From: Promethearchaeota archaeon | GTDB taxonomy: Archaea > Asgardarchaeota > Lokiarchaeia > Sigyniarchaeales > SOKP01 | Assembly (NCBI GenBank): GCA_018238625.1 | Contig: JABCSY010000028.1 | Coordinates: 1-41,653 of the forward strand | Direction: 5' to 3' | DNA: 41,653 nucleotides | Shown: positions 17,444 through 25,700 of the stretch, one piece after another | Numbering within the stretch: the first letter of the stretch is position 1 | How the letters are laid out: each line of letters begins with the position of its first letter | Notes under the pieces: model-generated | Seen by the model: the letters and a program-made list of their open reading frames with translations, nothing else | Told to the model about the DNA's origin: nothing | Databases searched by the model: none | Made by a program: the position numbers and the translations under genes

Positions 17444-18220
17444 TTAAAACCAACAATCTAAAGTCATGTTTTTCGTAGTATTTGCCAAATTTCTTTTAGG
17501 AATGCGCGGTTTCCACTTTAAAAGGCGGTTTTCTGGCAAAAAAGGATGCTGGACTAAAACATATTCTGTATATCGCTCGTCTTCGTTTATCAATGCTAAT
17601 ACACTTCCGAAGTGGGAGAGAATTTTGCCGCCATTAGGTCTATAGAGAGAATATTCGTTTAGGGGAGCAGTTAGGACGATGAGCGGTCTTGTTTTAGAGA
17701 GAATCGTTTTAATCCCGTTAATAGCTCTCAGTAAATCCTCAAACATCTGCTTTTCGTAACTCTGAAACAATGTAGTAATACCAGAAATTAAAACAACTTT
17801 GACGTGTTCAAGCTTAGAGAGCCTATTTTCTAAAAGCTCTACCATTTGATCCCAAGTAAACGCGCGGGCGATAAGAATATTCCCTAAAACTTTCTGAGGC
17901 GATAAATTTTGGGAAACTGCAAACTTGCTTACGTTATATGGGTTAAAGCGGTTATTTGCGTCAATGAAAGCAACTTTTATTTCTTCTCCTAAACCTCCAT
18001 TATTAAAAGATTTTTGAGCGATAACCGCGGTGGTCAATAGAATATTCGCAAGTTTTTTTTTATCGCCATAAAGTAGATAAACTAAGTTTTTACGAAAACC
18101 ACCGCCTCCCAATAACTCGTCTAGCGTTGAATCCCCGCTCGAAACTAAAGGAATTCTCTTGTTTTTTCTATAAAAATTAAACCCCGAATTAAACGACATT
18201 ACATAAACTGATGAATCCAT
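17444..18220 (-). CDS. RecA/RadA-superfamily paralogue with lost ATPase motifs
   Basis: A 258-residue protein that follows the RadA core strand by strand: GDSTLDELLGGG (RadA has TTGxxxLDxLLGGG), VYLLYGD, then FIDANNRFNPYNV (RadA IDTENRFxPERI), GNILIARAFTWDQM (RadA DNIxVARAYNSDHQ), VVLISGITTLF and PLIVLTAPL. Key residues are gone. The P-loop G-x4-GKT is replaced by YGDKKKLAN (51-59), the catalytic Glu region IDTEN is IDANN (86-90), and the Walker B Asp position is Ser146. The N-terminal HhH domain of RadA is also absent. ATP hydrolysis is therefore unlikely. Inactive RecA paralogues travel with PolB2 in several archaea and are thought to be ImuA-like accessory factors. ATG at 18220; the in-frame TTG at 18223 is less likely. 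Confidence 0.82.
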   Translation of the reverse strand: MDSSVYVMSFNSGFNFYRKNKRIPLVSSGDSTLDELLGGGGFRKNLVYLLYGDKKKLANILLTTAVIAQKSFNNGGLGEEIKVAFIDANNRFNPYNVSKFAVSQNLSPQKVLGNILIARAFTWDQMVELLENRLSKLEHVKVVLISGITTLFQSYEKQMFEDLLRAINGIKTILSKTRPLIVLTAPLNEYSLYRPNGGKILSHFGSVLALINEDERYTEYVLVQHPFLPENRLLKWKPRIPKRNLANTTKNMTLDCWF

Positions 18221-18443
18221 CAAAATAAAAGTGGGTTACTCCGACAATTTTCTAAAATTTACTTACGATACATGTAAATCGAATAAGATAGGTGTTCTAG
18301 ATAGAAATACAATTCTCTTTGAAGGTAAAAGCGTTTCGTGGAGACGGAGGGAGGATAGTAGAAGTAAAAATAAAAGGAGGTTAAGAATCTCGAGCTTTTA
18401 TGGTGCCGACAAAAATTACTATTGTTAATTGACTGAATTCTAC

Positions 18444-18493
18444 AGTGATCAAAATTCTACTTTATCTATTAAAAATTTTAAATAATGATCACT
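18444..18493. promoter_or_regulatory. Separated inverted repeat AGTGATCA / TGATCACT upstream of acs1
   Basis: AGTGATCA at 18444-18451 and TGATCACT at 18486-18493 are exact inverted copies 34 bases apart, just upstream of the acs1 TATA box (about 18503-18510). Each contains the 6-bp palindrome TGATCA, so each arm could bind a dimer. Neither acs2 nor acs3 shows the same pair. A fatty-acid-responsive repressor is one possible reading, but no regulator gene is nearby. The rest of the 359-base gap 18221-18579 holds only a doubtful 65-codon frame (18231-18428). Confidence 0.4.
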
Positions 18494-18501
18494 AAGTCAA
18501 A

Positions 18502-18512
18502 ACTTTATAACT
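18502..18512 (+). promoter_or_regulatory. TATA promoter of acs1 (AAACTTTATA box)
   Basis: The sequence AAAACTTTATAACTAAT lies 77 bases before the ATG at 18580. The same AAACTTTATA core precedes the second and third synthetase genes, so this is the likely TATA/BRE region, giving a leader of roughly 50 bases. Confidence 0.5.
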
Positions 18513-18579
18513 AATACCATCAATAATAATTATTATCAACTATTTTTAACTAAAAATGTAAAATTGATGTGAAATTAAA

Positions 18580-20292
18580 ATGACAAGCCCATATACAGAT
18601 CGTTTTTGGCGTAAAAATTGGGACGAGGGATTAGCGGACTTGGATCCTATCCTATGGGAAACTTCTTTCATAGATGCGGTAAGGAATATTTTTGAGAATT
18701 TTCCGGACAAAATGGCTTTATCTTTTCAAGGTTTAGAAATTACCTTCGGTCAAATAGATAAATCTTCTAACCAATTTGCTCACATGTTAATTGATCAAGG
18801 ATTTAAGAAAGGAGATGTCGTAGGAATTAATCTTCCAAATACTCCGGAGTATGTTATAGCATTTCTTGGGACTTTAAAGGCTGGTTGTATTGTTTCTGGC
18901 GTAAGTCCACTCATGTCAGATGTTCAAATGCATTATCAAATAAATGATTTAGGAGCAGGCAAAAAAAATGTTGCTTTAGTTACTCTCGACGCGATTTTTG
19001 AACATCGATTGAAAAACATAACATCAAAATTACCACAATTAAAGCTTGTAATAACTACTAGCGTAATAGGGTCATTTCCAAAGGAACAACAAGCTAAAAT
19101 TAGGGCTGTTAAAGAGATTCCTTTTGGAAAAGTAACTCCCTTAGAAGGAAAAACTGTTCTCGATTTTCACGATGATATTTTAGCTAAATACCCAACTAAA
19201 CTACCTACAGTTGATGTAACTCCAGATGATATTGCATTTATTCAATACACTGGAGGAACCACAGGACCTCCAAAAGGTGCAATGCTAACTCATAGAAGCG
19301 CAGTTTCAGACCTTATAATTGTTCGAACATGGCTCGGTTGGGAACAGGGGGCAAGGATTGCGCTTTCAGGGTTCCCTTTTTTCCATATAGCGGGTCTATT
19401 TTTCTGCAACTCCTGTCTATTTCTTGGTTGGGGTCAAGTCCTTATAGCGGATCCCAGAGATACCTTAACAATTTGCAATGAAATGAAAAAATATAATCCT
19501 ACGGCACTGGTAAATGTTCCATCATTATTTCAAATTCTTATAAACACCAAAAAATTTAAGAGATTAGATCATTCTAATTTAGATGTTTGTATTTCTGCTG
19601 CGGCCCCATTTCCAGTTGAATCTCAACAAAAATTAGAAGGTATCGTTGGAGCGGGTAAACTATTGGAAGCTTATGGAATGACTGAATGTTCTCCACTCTC
19701 AACAATGAATCCTTACAAAGGAAAACGAAAGTTAGGCTCTATAGGCCTACCTTTATTAAACGTTGAATTAAAACTTGTTGACCCCGAAAGTGGTGAAGAA
19801 GTTCCATTAGGAGAACCAGGGGAGATTTGCGTAAGAGGTCCTATGGTTATGAAAGGTTATTATAACAAACCTGAGGAAACTAAGAACGCAATTGACTCTG
19901 ATGGATTTATGCATACTGGAGATGTAGCAATAATGAGTGAGGACGGATATTTGAGAATTGTAGATCGAACTAAGGATATGATAATTGTCGGCGGTTTCAA
20001 AGTATTTTCTTCTAAAGTAGAGGAAACATTGATTAAACACCCTGCAATTGGAATGGTTGCCCTAATCGGAATACCAAATCCTGATAGACCCGGCTCAGAA
20101 ATTGTTAAGGCAATTCTGCAACTAGATCCTAATTACGAGTATGATGGAAACGAAGAAGCATTGAAAGAGGATATTACAGCTTTTGCTAAAGAACATTGTG
20201 CTCCATATGAAGTCCCCAAAAGACTTGAAATAGCTAAAGAATTACCACTCACAGTAGTAGGTAAAATTGATAAGAAAGCTTTAAGGAAATAA
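18580..20292 (+). CDS. Fatty acyl-CoA synthetase, AMP-forming, copy 1
   Basis: A 570-residue member of the ANL superfamily (FadD-like). It activates a carboxylic acid with ATP and joins it to CoA through an acyl-adenylate, in the cytoplasm. It carries the P-loop-like YTGGTTGPPKGAMLTH, FPFFHIAG, EAYGMTECSP (adenylate binding), HTGDVAIMSEDGYLRIVDRTKD (hinge) and the C-terminal VGKIDKKALRK with the catalytic Lys. Chain-length preference cannot be read. The start is ATG 18580, preceded by TGTGAAATTAAA, also seen before copy 3. A tandem paralogue of the genes at 20535 and 22397, it differs most from the other two in the segment after ITTSV (no LPKIKQ-LGK element). Confidence 0.93.
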   Translation: MTSPYTDRFWRKNWDEGLADLDPILWETSFIDAVRNIFENFPDKMALSFQGLEITFGQIDKSSNQFAHMLIDQGFKKGDVVGINLPNTPEYVIAFLGTLKAGCIVSGVSPLMSDVQMHYQINDLGAGKKNVALVTLDAIFEHRLKNITSKLPQLKLVITTSVIGSFPKEQQAKIRAVKEIPFGKVTPLEGKTVLDFHDDILAKYPTKLPTVDVTPDDIAFIQYTGGTTGPPKGAMLTHRSAVSDLIIVRTWLGWEQGARIALSGFPFFHIAGLFFCNSCLFLGWGQVLIADPRDTLTICNEMKKYNPTALVNVPSLFQILINTKKFKRLDHSNLDVCISAAAPFPVESQQKLEGIVGAGKLLEAYGMTECSPLSTMNPYKGKRKLGSIGLPLLNVELKLVDPESGEEVPLGEPGEICVRGPMVMKGYYNKPEETKNAIDSDGFMHTGDVAIMSEDGYLRIVDRTKDMIIVGGFKVFSSKVEETLIKHPAIGMVALIGIPNPDRPGSEIVKAILQLDPNYEYDGNEEALKEDITAFAKEHCAPYEVPKRLEIAKELPLTVVGKIDKKALRK

Positions 20293-20440
20293 TAAAATCT
20301 ATTTTTTTTCTTATTTTTATTCATCATCAGTTACGACTTTATAAACTACTTATTTTATAATAAAAAGAGTTCTAAGAAGAGAAGAGAACGAATTTGTAAG
20401 AAATTAATAAAATTGCGAAATGAAATATCTAAAAAATTAA

Positions 20441-20451
20441 ACTTTATAATA
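20441..20451 (+). promoter_or_regulatory. TATA promoter of acs2
   Basis: TTAAACTTTATAATAAAA lies about 95 bases before the ATG at 20535. It repeats the AAACTTTATA core seen before acs1 and acs3, pointing to a separate transcript for this gene. The leader is extremely AT-rich. Confidence 0.45.
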
Positions 20452-20534
20452 AAATGAATCAAATATAATTATAATTATAATAATTTTTTCGAAATATAAA
20501 AATCAAATAATATGAAATAGATGAAAAGAAAAAT

Positions 20535-22241
20535 ATGTCGTATAAAGATAAATTCTGGAAAAAATCCTGGGATGATTATGTAAAAGATTTAGATCCAAAT
20601 GAATTTAATACAACTTATCCCGAAGCAATTCGAAGAACTATGGAAAAGTTTCCAGAGAAGATGGCTTTTGATTATTTAGGAATAACTTTAACCTATAGAG
20701 ATTTAGACGAGACTTCAAACCAATTCGCCAATATGTTAATTGAAAACGGTTTTAAAAAAGGCGATGTAGTCGGTATAAATTTACCAAATACACCTGAATA
20801 TTTAGTGGGCGTCATTGGTACTTTGAAGGTAGGTTGTATTGTTTCGGGTGTTTCACCTCTTCTTTCAGACATTCAAATGCAATATCAATTGAATGATTTA
20901 GGTACAGGAGGGAATAAAGTAGCATTATTAACTTTAGATGCTATATTTGCTGGTAGATTAGTTAAAATAGTTTCAAAATTACCACAATTAAAATTAGTAA
21001 TAACTACTAGCGTAGGAGGCTACCTGCCGAAAATAAAACAAGTATTGGGTAAATTAATTGGTAAGATTCCTAAGGGAAAAGTTACTCCCTTAGAAGGAAT
21101 AACAGTAATTGATTTCCATAAAGATCTCTTGCCTACTTATTCAAAAGAATTACCAACAGTAAAAATAGCCGCTGATGATTTAGCATTTATTCAATATACG
21201 GGTGGAACTACAGGACCACCAAAAGGAGCAATGTTAACCCATAAGAATATCGTTTCTGACATAGTTATATACCAGAAATGGCTTAATTGGGAACCAGGGG
21301 AAGGCGTAGCTCTTTCAGGGTTTCCATTTTTCCATATCGCAGGAACTTTTACTACCCTTAATGTAGTCTACCTGGGTTGGAGTCAGATTTTGATACCAAA
21401 CCCACGTGATTCAGATCACATTATAAAAGAATTGGCTAAATACAAACCAACGGTTTTAGCAAATGTGCCTTCTTTATATCAGATTTTGATGAAAAACCCA
21501 AAATTTAAAGAGTTGGACCATTCGCAATTAAAGTATTGCGTTTCTGCGGCAGCACCGTTTCCAAAAGAATCTCAAAAAGAATTCGAAACAATAGTAGGGA
21601 AAGGTAAATTAATAGAAGCTTATGGGATGACTGAAACATCTCCACTCTCAGCAAGTAATCCATCCAATGGAGTTAAAAAATTAGGAAGCATAGGTCTTCC
21701 TCTAAACAATACGGAAATAAAATTAGTTGATCCAAACACAGGGAAGGAAGTACCTGTAGGAGAGCCTGGAGAGATTTGCGTAAAAGGACCAATGGTAATG
21801 CAAGGATATTTCAATAAACCTGAGGAAACTAAGAACGCAATTGACTCTGATGGATTTATGCATACTGGAGATGTAGGCGTAATGGATGAAGATGGGTATA
21901 TGAAAATCGTTGATAGAACTAAAGATATGATAATTGTCGGCGGTTTCAAAGTGTTTTCAGCCAAATTAGAAGACACCCTAACTAAACATCTTGCTATAGG
22001 AATGGTTGCCACTGTAGGAGTAGATAACCCTGAAAGACCAGGTTCTGAAATCGTTAAAGCGTTTATACAATTAGATCCTGAATATGACTACGACGGAAAT
22101 GAGGACGCTTTAAAGAAAAATATTACAGCATTTGCCAAAGAAAACTGTTCACCTTACGAAGTTCCTAAAATAATTGAAATTGTAAAAGAACTACCACTCA
22201 CGACAGTTGGTAAAGTCGATAAGAAATCACTTCGAAAATAA
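20535..22241 (+). CDS. Fatty acyl-CoA synthetase, AMP-forming, copy 2
   Basis: A 568-residue ANL-superfamily acyl-CoA ligase with the same motif set as copy 1: YTGGTTGPPKGAMLTH, EAYGMTETSP, HTGDVGVMDEDGYMKIVDRTKD and TVGKVDKKSLRK with the catalytic Lys. It is closest to copy 3 (shared LPKIKQ-LGK-GK-PKGKVTPLEG segment), yet near the hinge it carries a 61-base stretch identical to copy 1 (21816-21876 with 19867-19927). The Gly before Arg/Lys in VDRTKDMIIVGGFKVF is kept, so the enzyme should be active. ATG 20535, N-terminus MSYKDKFWKKSWDDY. It has its own TATA box and T-rich sequence after the stop, so the three genes are probably independent transcripts. Confidence 0.93.
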   Translation: MSYKDKFWKKSWDDYVKDLDPNEFNTTYPEAIRRTMEKFPEKMAFDYLGITLTYRDLDETSNQFANMLIENGFKKGDVVGINLPNTPEYLVGVIGTLKVGCIVSGVSPLLSDIQMQYQLNDLGTGGNKVALLTLDAIFAGRLVKIVSKLPQLKLVITTSVGGYLPKIKQVLGKLIGKIPKGKVTPLEGITVIDFHKDLLPTYSKELPTVKIAADDLAFIQYTGGTTGPPKGAMLTHKNIVSDIVIYQKWLNWEPGEGVALSGFPFFHIAGTFTTLNVVYLGWSQILIPNPRDSDHIIKELAKYKPTVLANVPSLYQILMKNPKFKELDHSQLKYCVSAAAPFPKESQKEFETIVGKGKLIEAYGMTETSPLSASNPSNGVKKLGSIGLPLNNTEIKLVDPNTGKEVPVGEPGEICVKGPMVMQGYFNKPEETKNAIDSDGFMHTGDVGVMDEDGYMKIVDRTKDMIIVGGFKVFSAKLEDTLTKHLAIGMVATVGVDNPERPGSEIVKAFIQLDPEYDYDGNEDALKKNITAFAKENCSPYEVPKIIEIVKELPLTTVGKVDKKSLRK

Positions 22242-22313
22242 TATTTAATATTTTTATTTTTATTTTTTTTCTATAATACATTTTTAAAAGGAATCTCAAT
22301 AAGATTTAGAAAG

Positions 22314-22327
22314 TTAAAACTTTATAT
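22314..22327 (+). promoter_or_regulatory. TATA promoter of acs3
   Basis: TTAAAACTTTATATTTAAA again carries the AAACTTTATA core. It is about 77 bases from the ATG at 22397, the same spacing as in acs1, but only about 44 from the upstream ATG at 22364. This supports 22397 as the real start. Confidence 0.5.
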
Positions 22328-22396
22328 TTAAAAGAATCAATACTATTTAGTAACAATTTTTTAATGAAAAAAAGTAATAATTTGAGTGAAATTAAA

Positions 22397-24109
22397 ATGT
22401 CAAGCCCTTATAGTTCAAGATTTTGGAAGAAAAACTGGGATTCTGGATTGGAAGATATTGATCCTAAAGAATTTGATATGACGTTTGTTGGTATGAGTGA
22501 AGACGCGTTTGTAGAATATGCTGATAAAATGGCGTTAGAATTTTTGGGAGTAGAGATTACTTTCAAAGAATTAGATAATTATGCGAATCAATTTGCAAAC
22601 ATGTTAATTGAAAACGGATTTAAAAAAGGAGATGTGGTGGGTATATGCCTACCTAATACACCGGAATATATGATAACCGTATTGGGAACATTGAGAGCGG
22701 GTTGTATTGTATCTGGAGTATCACCGCTACTTTCAGCGGTTCAAATTCAATATCAACTCAACGATTTAGGTACGGGCGGTAAGCAAGTCGCGTTAATGAC
22801 GTTAGATGCGGTATTTGCGGGTCATATGGTCAAAATTGCTTCGAAGATACCACAATTGAAATTAATAATAACTACAAGCGTAGCCGGCTTTTTGCCAAAG
22901 ATCAAGCAAATTCTAGGTAAAGCGTTAGGAAAAGTCCCAAAAGGTAAGGTAACTCCGTTAGAAGGAATAACAAATATTGATTTTCATAAGGAAGTTATAG
23001 CGAATTATTCCACAGATCCAGTTGATGTTAAAGTAACTCCTGATGACATTGGATGGATTCAATACACGGGAGGAACTACGGGACCACCAAAAGGAGCGAT
23101 GTTAAGTCATAGAAATTGCGTTTCAAACCAAAAATGCATAATATCCTGGCTTCAATGGAAAAGGGGAGAAGGTGTATTGTGTTCTGGCTTTCCAATGTTT
23201 CATATTGCGGGATTAACCGTTACTGAAGCAGCTGTAGCTTCGGGGTTCAGCCAAATATTGATCCCTAACCCTCGTGATACTAACCATATGGTTAAAGCCA
23301 TGAAGAAATATCGTCCAACAAATTTAGTTAATGTACCCTCTTTATATCAACTTTTAATAAATAATCCAAAATTTAAAGAGATCGATCATTCAGAATTAGG
23401 AACGTGTATTTCTGCAGCAGCTCCATTTCCAAAGGAATCTCAAGAAGAATTGGAAAGCATTATTGGAAAAGGAAAACTATTAGAACTCTACGGTATGACG
23501 GAGACATCTCCCGTATCGACAATGAATCCTTCGTTAGGGTTAAAAAAATTAGGCACTATTGGTATACCATTTTTAAACGTAGAACTCAAAATCGTAGACC
23601 CTGAAACTGATAAAGAAGTCCCCTTGGGGGAACCTGGAGAAATTTGCGTAAAAGGACCGTTAGTAATGAAAGGATACTATAACAAGCCCGAAGAGACGAA
23701 AAATGCGATAGATAAAGACGGATACATGCATACTGGCGATGTAGGGATTATGGACGAAGACGGTTATATTCGAATAGTCGATCGTACAAAAGATATGATA
23801 ATTGTTGGAGGTTTTAAAGTATTTTCAGCTAAATTGGAAGATACCTTGTCTAAACATCCCGCTATTGGAATGGTAGCTACGATTGGTTTGCCCAATCCTG
23901 ATCGTCCTGGATCTGAAATTGTTAAAGCGTTCATCCAGATTGATCCGAGTTATGAATTTGATGGAAACGAAGACGCATTGAGAGAGGATATAACAAAATT
24001 TGCTAAGGAAATGTGTTCGCCTTATGAAGTCCCTAAAATAATCGAATTTACTGAAGAACTACCTCTAACTACTGTTGGTAAAGTCGATAAAAAATCACTT
24101 CGTAAGTAA
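22397..24109 (+). CDS. Fatty acyl-CoA synthetase, AMP-forming, copy 3
   Basis: A 570-residue acyl-CoA ligase when started at ATG 22397; the frame extends to ATG 22364 (581 aa). I chose the later start because the protein then aligns with copies 1 and 2 from the first residue (MSSPYSSRFWKKNWD) and the sequence before it, GAGTGAAATTAAA, matches that before copy 1. Motifs: YTGGTTGPPKGAMLSH, FPMFHIAG, LELYGMTETSP, HTGDVGIMDEDGYIRIVDRTKD and TVGKVDKKSLRK. It lies 155 bases after copy 2. The three paralogues may differ in substrate (for example chain length or aromatic acids), which sequence alone does not show. Confidence 0.93.
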   Translation: MSSPYSSRFWKKNWDSGLEDIDPKEFDMTFVGMSEDAFVEYADKMALEFLGVEITFKELDNYANQFANMLIENGFKKGDVVGICLPNTPEYMITVLGTLRAGCIVSGVSPLLSAVQIQYQLNDLGTGGKQVALMTLDAVFAGHMVKIASKIPQLKLIITTSVAGFLPKIKQILGKALGKVPKGKVTPLEGITNIDFHKEVIANYSTDPVDVKVTPDDIGWIQYTGGTTGPPKGAMLSHRNCVSNQKCIISWLQWKRGEGVLCSGFPMFHIAGLTVTEAAVASGFSQILIPNPRDTNHMVKAMKKYRPTNLVNVPSLYQLLINNPKFKEIDHSELGTCISAAAPFPKESQEELESIIGKGKLLELYGMTETSPVSTMNPSLGLKKLGTIGIPFLNVELKIVDPETDKEVPLGEPGEICVKGPLVMKGYYNKPEETKNAIDKDGYMHTGDVGIMDEDGYIRIVDRTKDMIIVGGFKVFSAKLEDTLSKHPAIGMVATIGLPNPDRPGSEIVKAFIQIDPSYEFDGNEDALREDITKFAKEMCSPYEVPKIIEFTEELPLTTVGKVDKKSLRK

Positions 24110-24196
24110 GTAATAATTAATTTCTATTTTTTTTATTTATTTTTACCTTTTTATTAACAGAAATTAGAGAATATGGGTTCCGTTACCTATAAAATG

Positions 24197-24976
24197 TTAT
24201 TTATTCTGATTTATTTCCCCTTCAACGATTTCAACAATAAGGGGGAATATATCGCCGATTTTTTCGTGGATTACAACATCCGCAAATGAATCTACATCCG
24301 TTTCTTGAATGTTAATAATTGCGATTTTAGCGCCCAAAGAAAGTGCTTTTCTAGGATAAAATGCCACGGGATATACTAATAAAGAGCTTCCAAGAACAAT
24401 TAATAAATCGCAACTATTAATTATGTCGTCTGCTCGACTTAATATTTCTGAACGCAATGGTTCTCCAAAAAAAATTGCGTTTGGTTTCAATAGGCCATTA
24501 CATACCTCGCATGAAGGACGATTCTCACCCTTCATAACTTGATTTATCATCGTTGTAATGGGAAAGATTTTATTACAACCCATACAAATTGCTTCGTGAG
24601 CTGTCCCATGTAACTCCACAATATTTTTACTATGCGACTTTTGGTGAAGCCCGTCAATATTTTGAGTAAGAATTCCTTTTAATTTACCAAGCTTTTGGAG
24701 TTTAGTTAAAGCTTTATGACCCTTGTTAGGTCTTGCTTTAAATATATTTAATCCCATCTCAAGCATAAAATCTAGATTCTTTTTAGTATCAGATACATAC
24801 GAATGGATGCTCGCAAATTCATCAGGGTTAACTTTTTCCCACAAACCAGTACCTGGGCTCCTAAAGTCCGCAATTCCGCTCTCTGTGCTCATACCAGCCC
24901 CGGTTAACACTACGATGTTGTTGGCATTAAGGATAAGTTGAGCAAATTTTTGATTTTTCGCATTCAAATCCGTCAT
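24197..24976 (-). CDS. cobB: Sir2-family NAD-dependent protein deacylase
   Basis: A 259-residue sirtuin. It removes acyl groups from lysines using NAD+, releasing nicotinamide. Motifs in order: GAGMSTESGIADFRS (26-40, NAD binding), QNIDGLH (105-111), ELHGTA with the catalytic His123, two zinc pairs C131-C134 and C156-C159, FFGE and the GSSLLVYPVA block. The Tyr and Arg that mark SIRT5-type desuccinylases are not evident before the NKGH segment, so plain deacetylation is more likely. ATG at 24976; T-rich sequence separates it from the convergent acs3. It could control the neighbouring acyl-CoA synthetases by deacetylating their catalytic lysine, as CobB does for acetyl-CoA synthetase in bacteria; this is inference from proximity. 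Confidence 0.92.
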   Translation of the reverse strand: MTDLNAKNQKFAQLILNANNIVVLTGAGMSTESGIADFRSPGTGLWEKVNPDEFASIHSYVSDTKKNLDFMLEMGLNIFKARPNKGHKALTKLQKLGKLKGILTQNIDGLHQKSHSKNIVELHGTAHEAICMGCNKIFPITTMINQVMKGENRPSCEVCNGLLKPNAIFFGEPLRSEILSRADDIINSCDLLIVLGSSLLVYPVAFYPRKALSLGAKIAIINIQETDVDSFADVVIHEKIGDIFPLIVEIVEGEINQNK

Positions 24977-25096
24977 TTAAGAAATTCTCCAAATTTATTT
25001 TAAAGTTTTGTTAAAAATAGACCAAATATTTAATATGATTAATTTTATTTATTGAATATAATATATTATTATAACTATATTAATTATTGAATCTCC

Positions 25097-25657
25097 ATGT
25101 CTGCTACATATTCTAAATTTCAGAAGTCATTCATTTATAAGATTTGCGTTGTTGGGAATGGTGGAGTCGGAAAGACATCCATGGTTCTTAGATACTGCGA
25201 AAATGCGTTTAGAGATAATTACTTAATGACTATTGGCTCAAATTTCAGTACAAAAACTGTGGAATTAGTCGATCATCCAGAATTTCAAGTAAAACTTCAA
25301 TTATGGGATTTAGCGGGACAAAAACACTTCTCCTTCGTTCGTCCACCGTTCTATCGAGGTGCAACGGGCATAATTTACGTGTTTGATTTAACTAGACGCT
25401 CATCATTTGCCGATTTAATAGAGTGGCGGGATGAAGTTGAAAAAGTAATTGGGCAAAAAGCATGCATTTTAGTAGGAAATAAACTCGATTTAGCGAAAGA
25501 GGGAAATAGAGAAGTATCAGAACAAGAGGGGAAAGCCCTTAAGAGCGAACTACACGTATTTAAATATTTTGAAACCAGTGCTAAACAGGGTGATTCAGTA
25601 GAAGATGTGTTTAAGCTTTTAACTTTAGAAATCCTTAAATCCTCGGGTAAAATTTAG
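25097..25657 (+). CDS. Ras/Rab-like small GTPase (Asgard eukaryotic-signature type)
   Basis: A 186-residue small GTPase with all five G motifs: GNGGVGKTS (20-28), switch I Thr45 in TIGSNF, WDLAGQ (70-75), NKLD (118-121) and ETSAK (149-153). WDLAGQ with the Gln, and the Rab-like YVFDLTRRSSF, place it in the Ras/Rab/Arf superfamily rather than among bacterial MglA or Era proteins. The C-terminus (KSSGKI) has no cysteine, so there is no prenylation motif. It may act in the cytosol or through a partner. Such GTPases are highly expanded in Asgard archaea. ATG at 25097, transcribed divergently from the sirtuin and convergently with psmA. No effector or GAP/GEF gene is adjacent. Confidence 0.93.
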   Translation: MSATYSKFQKSFIYKICVVGNGGVGKTSMVLRYCENAFRDNYLMTIGSNFSTKTVELVDHPEFQVKLQLWDLAGQKHFSFVRPPFYRGATGIIYVFDLTRRSSFADLIEWRDEVEKVIGQKACILVGNKLDLAKEGNREVSEQEGKALKSELHVFKYFETSAKQGDSVEDVFKLLTLEILKSSGKI

Positions 25658-25700
25658 TTTTCAATGTATAAAATTCTTGAAAAAAGATTTTAAAAAAAGT

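Noticed and set aside
18231..18428. 65-codon plus-strand frame with GTG start between the RecA-like gene and acs1
   Set aside because: Composition is not protein-like over its length, there is no ribosome-binding site or recognisable motif, and it overlaps the promoter region of a divergent gene. Not supported as a gene.
21620..22012. 130-codon minus-strand frame within acs2
   Set aside because: It is a shadow of a strongly conserved synthetase region; the amino-acid pattern mirrors the sense-strand codons and shows no independent features.
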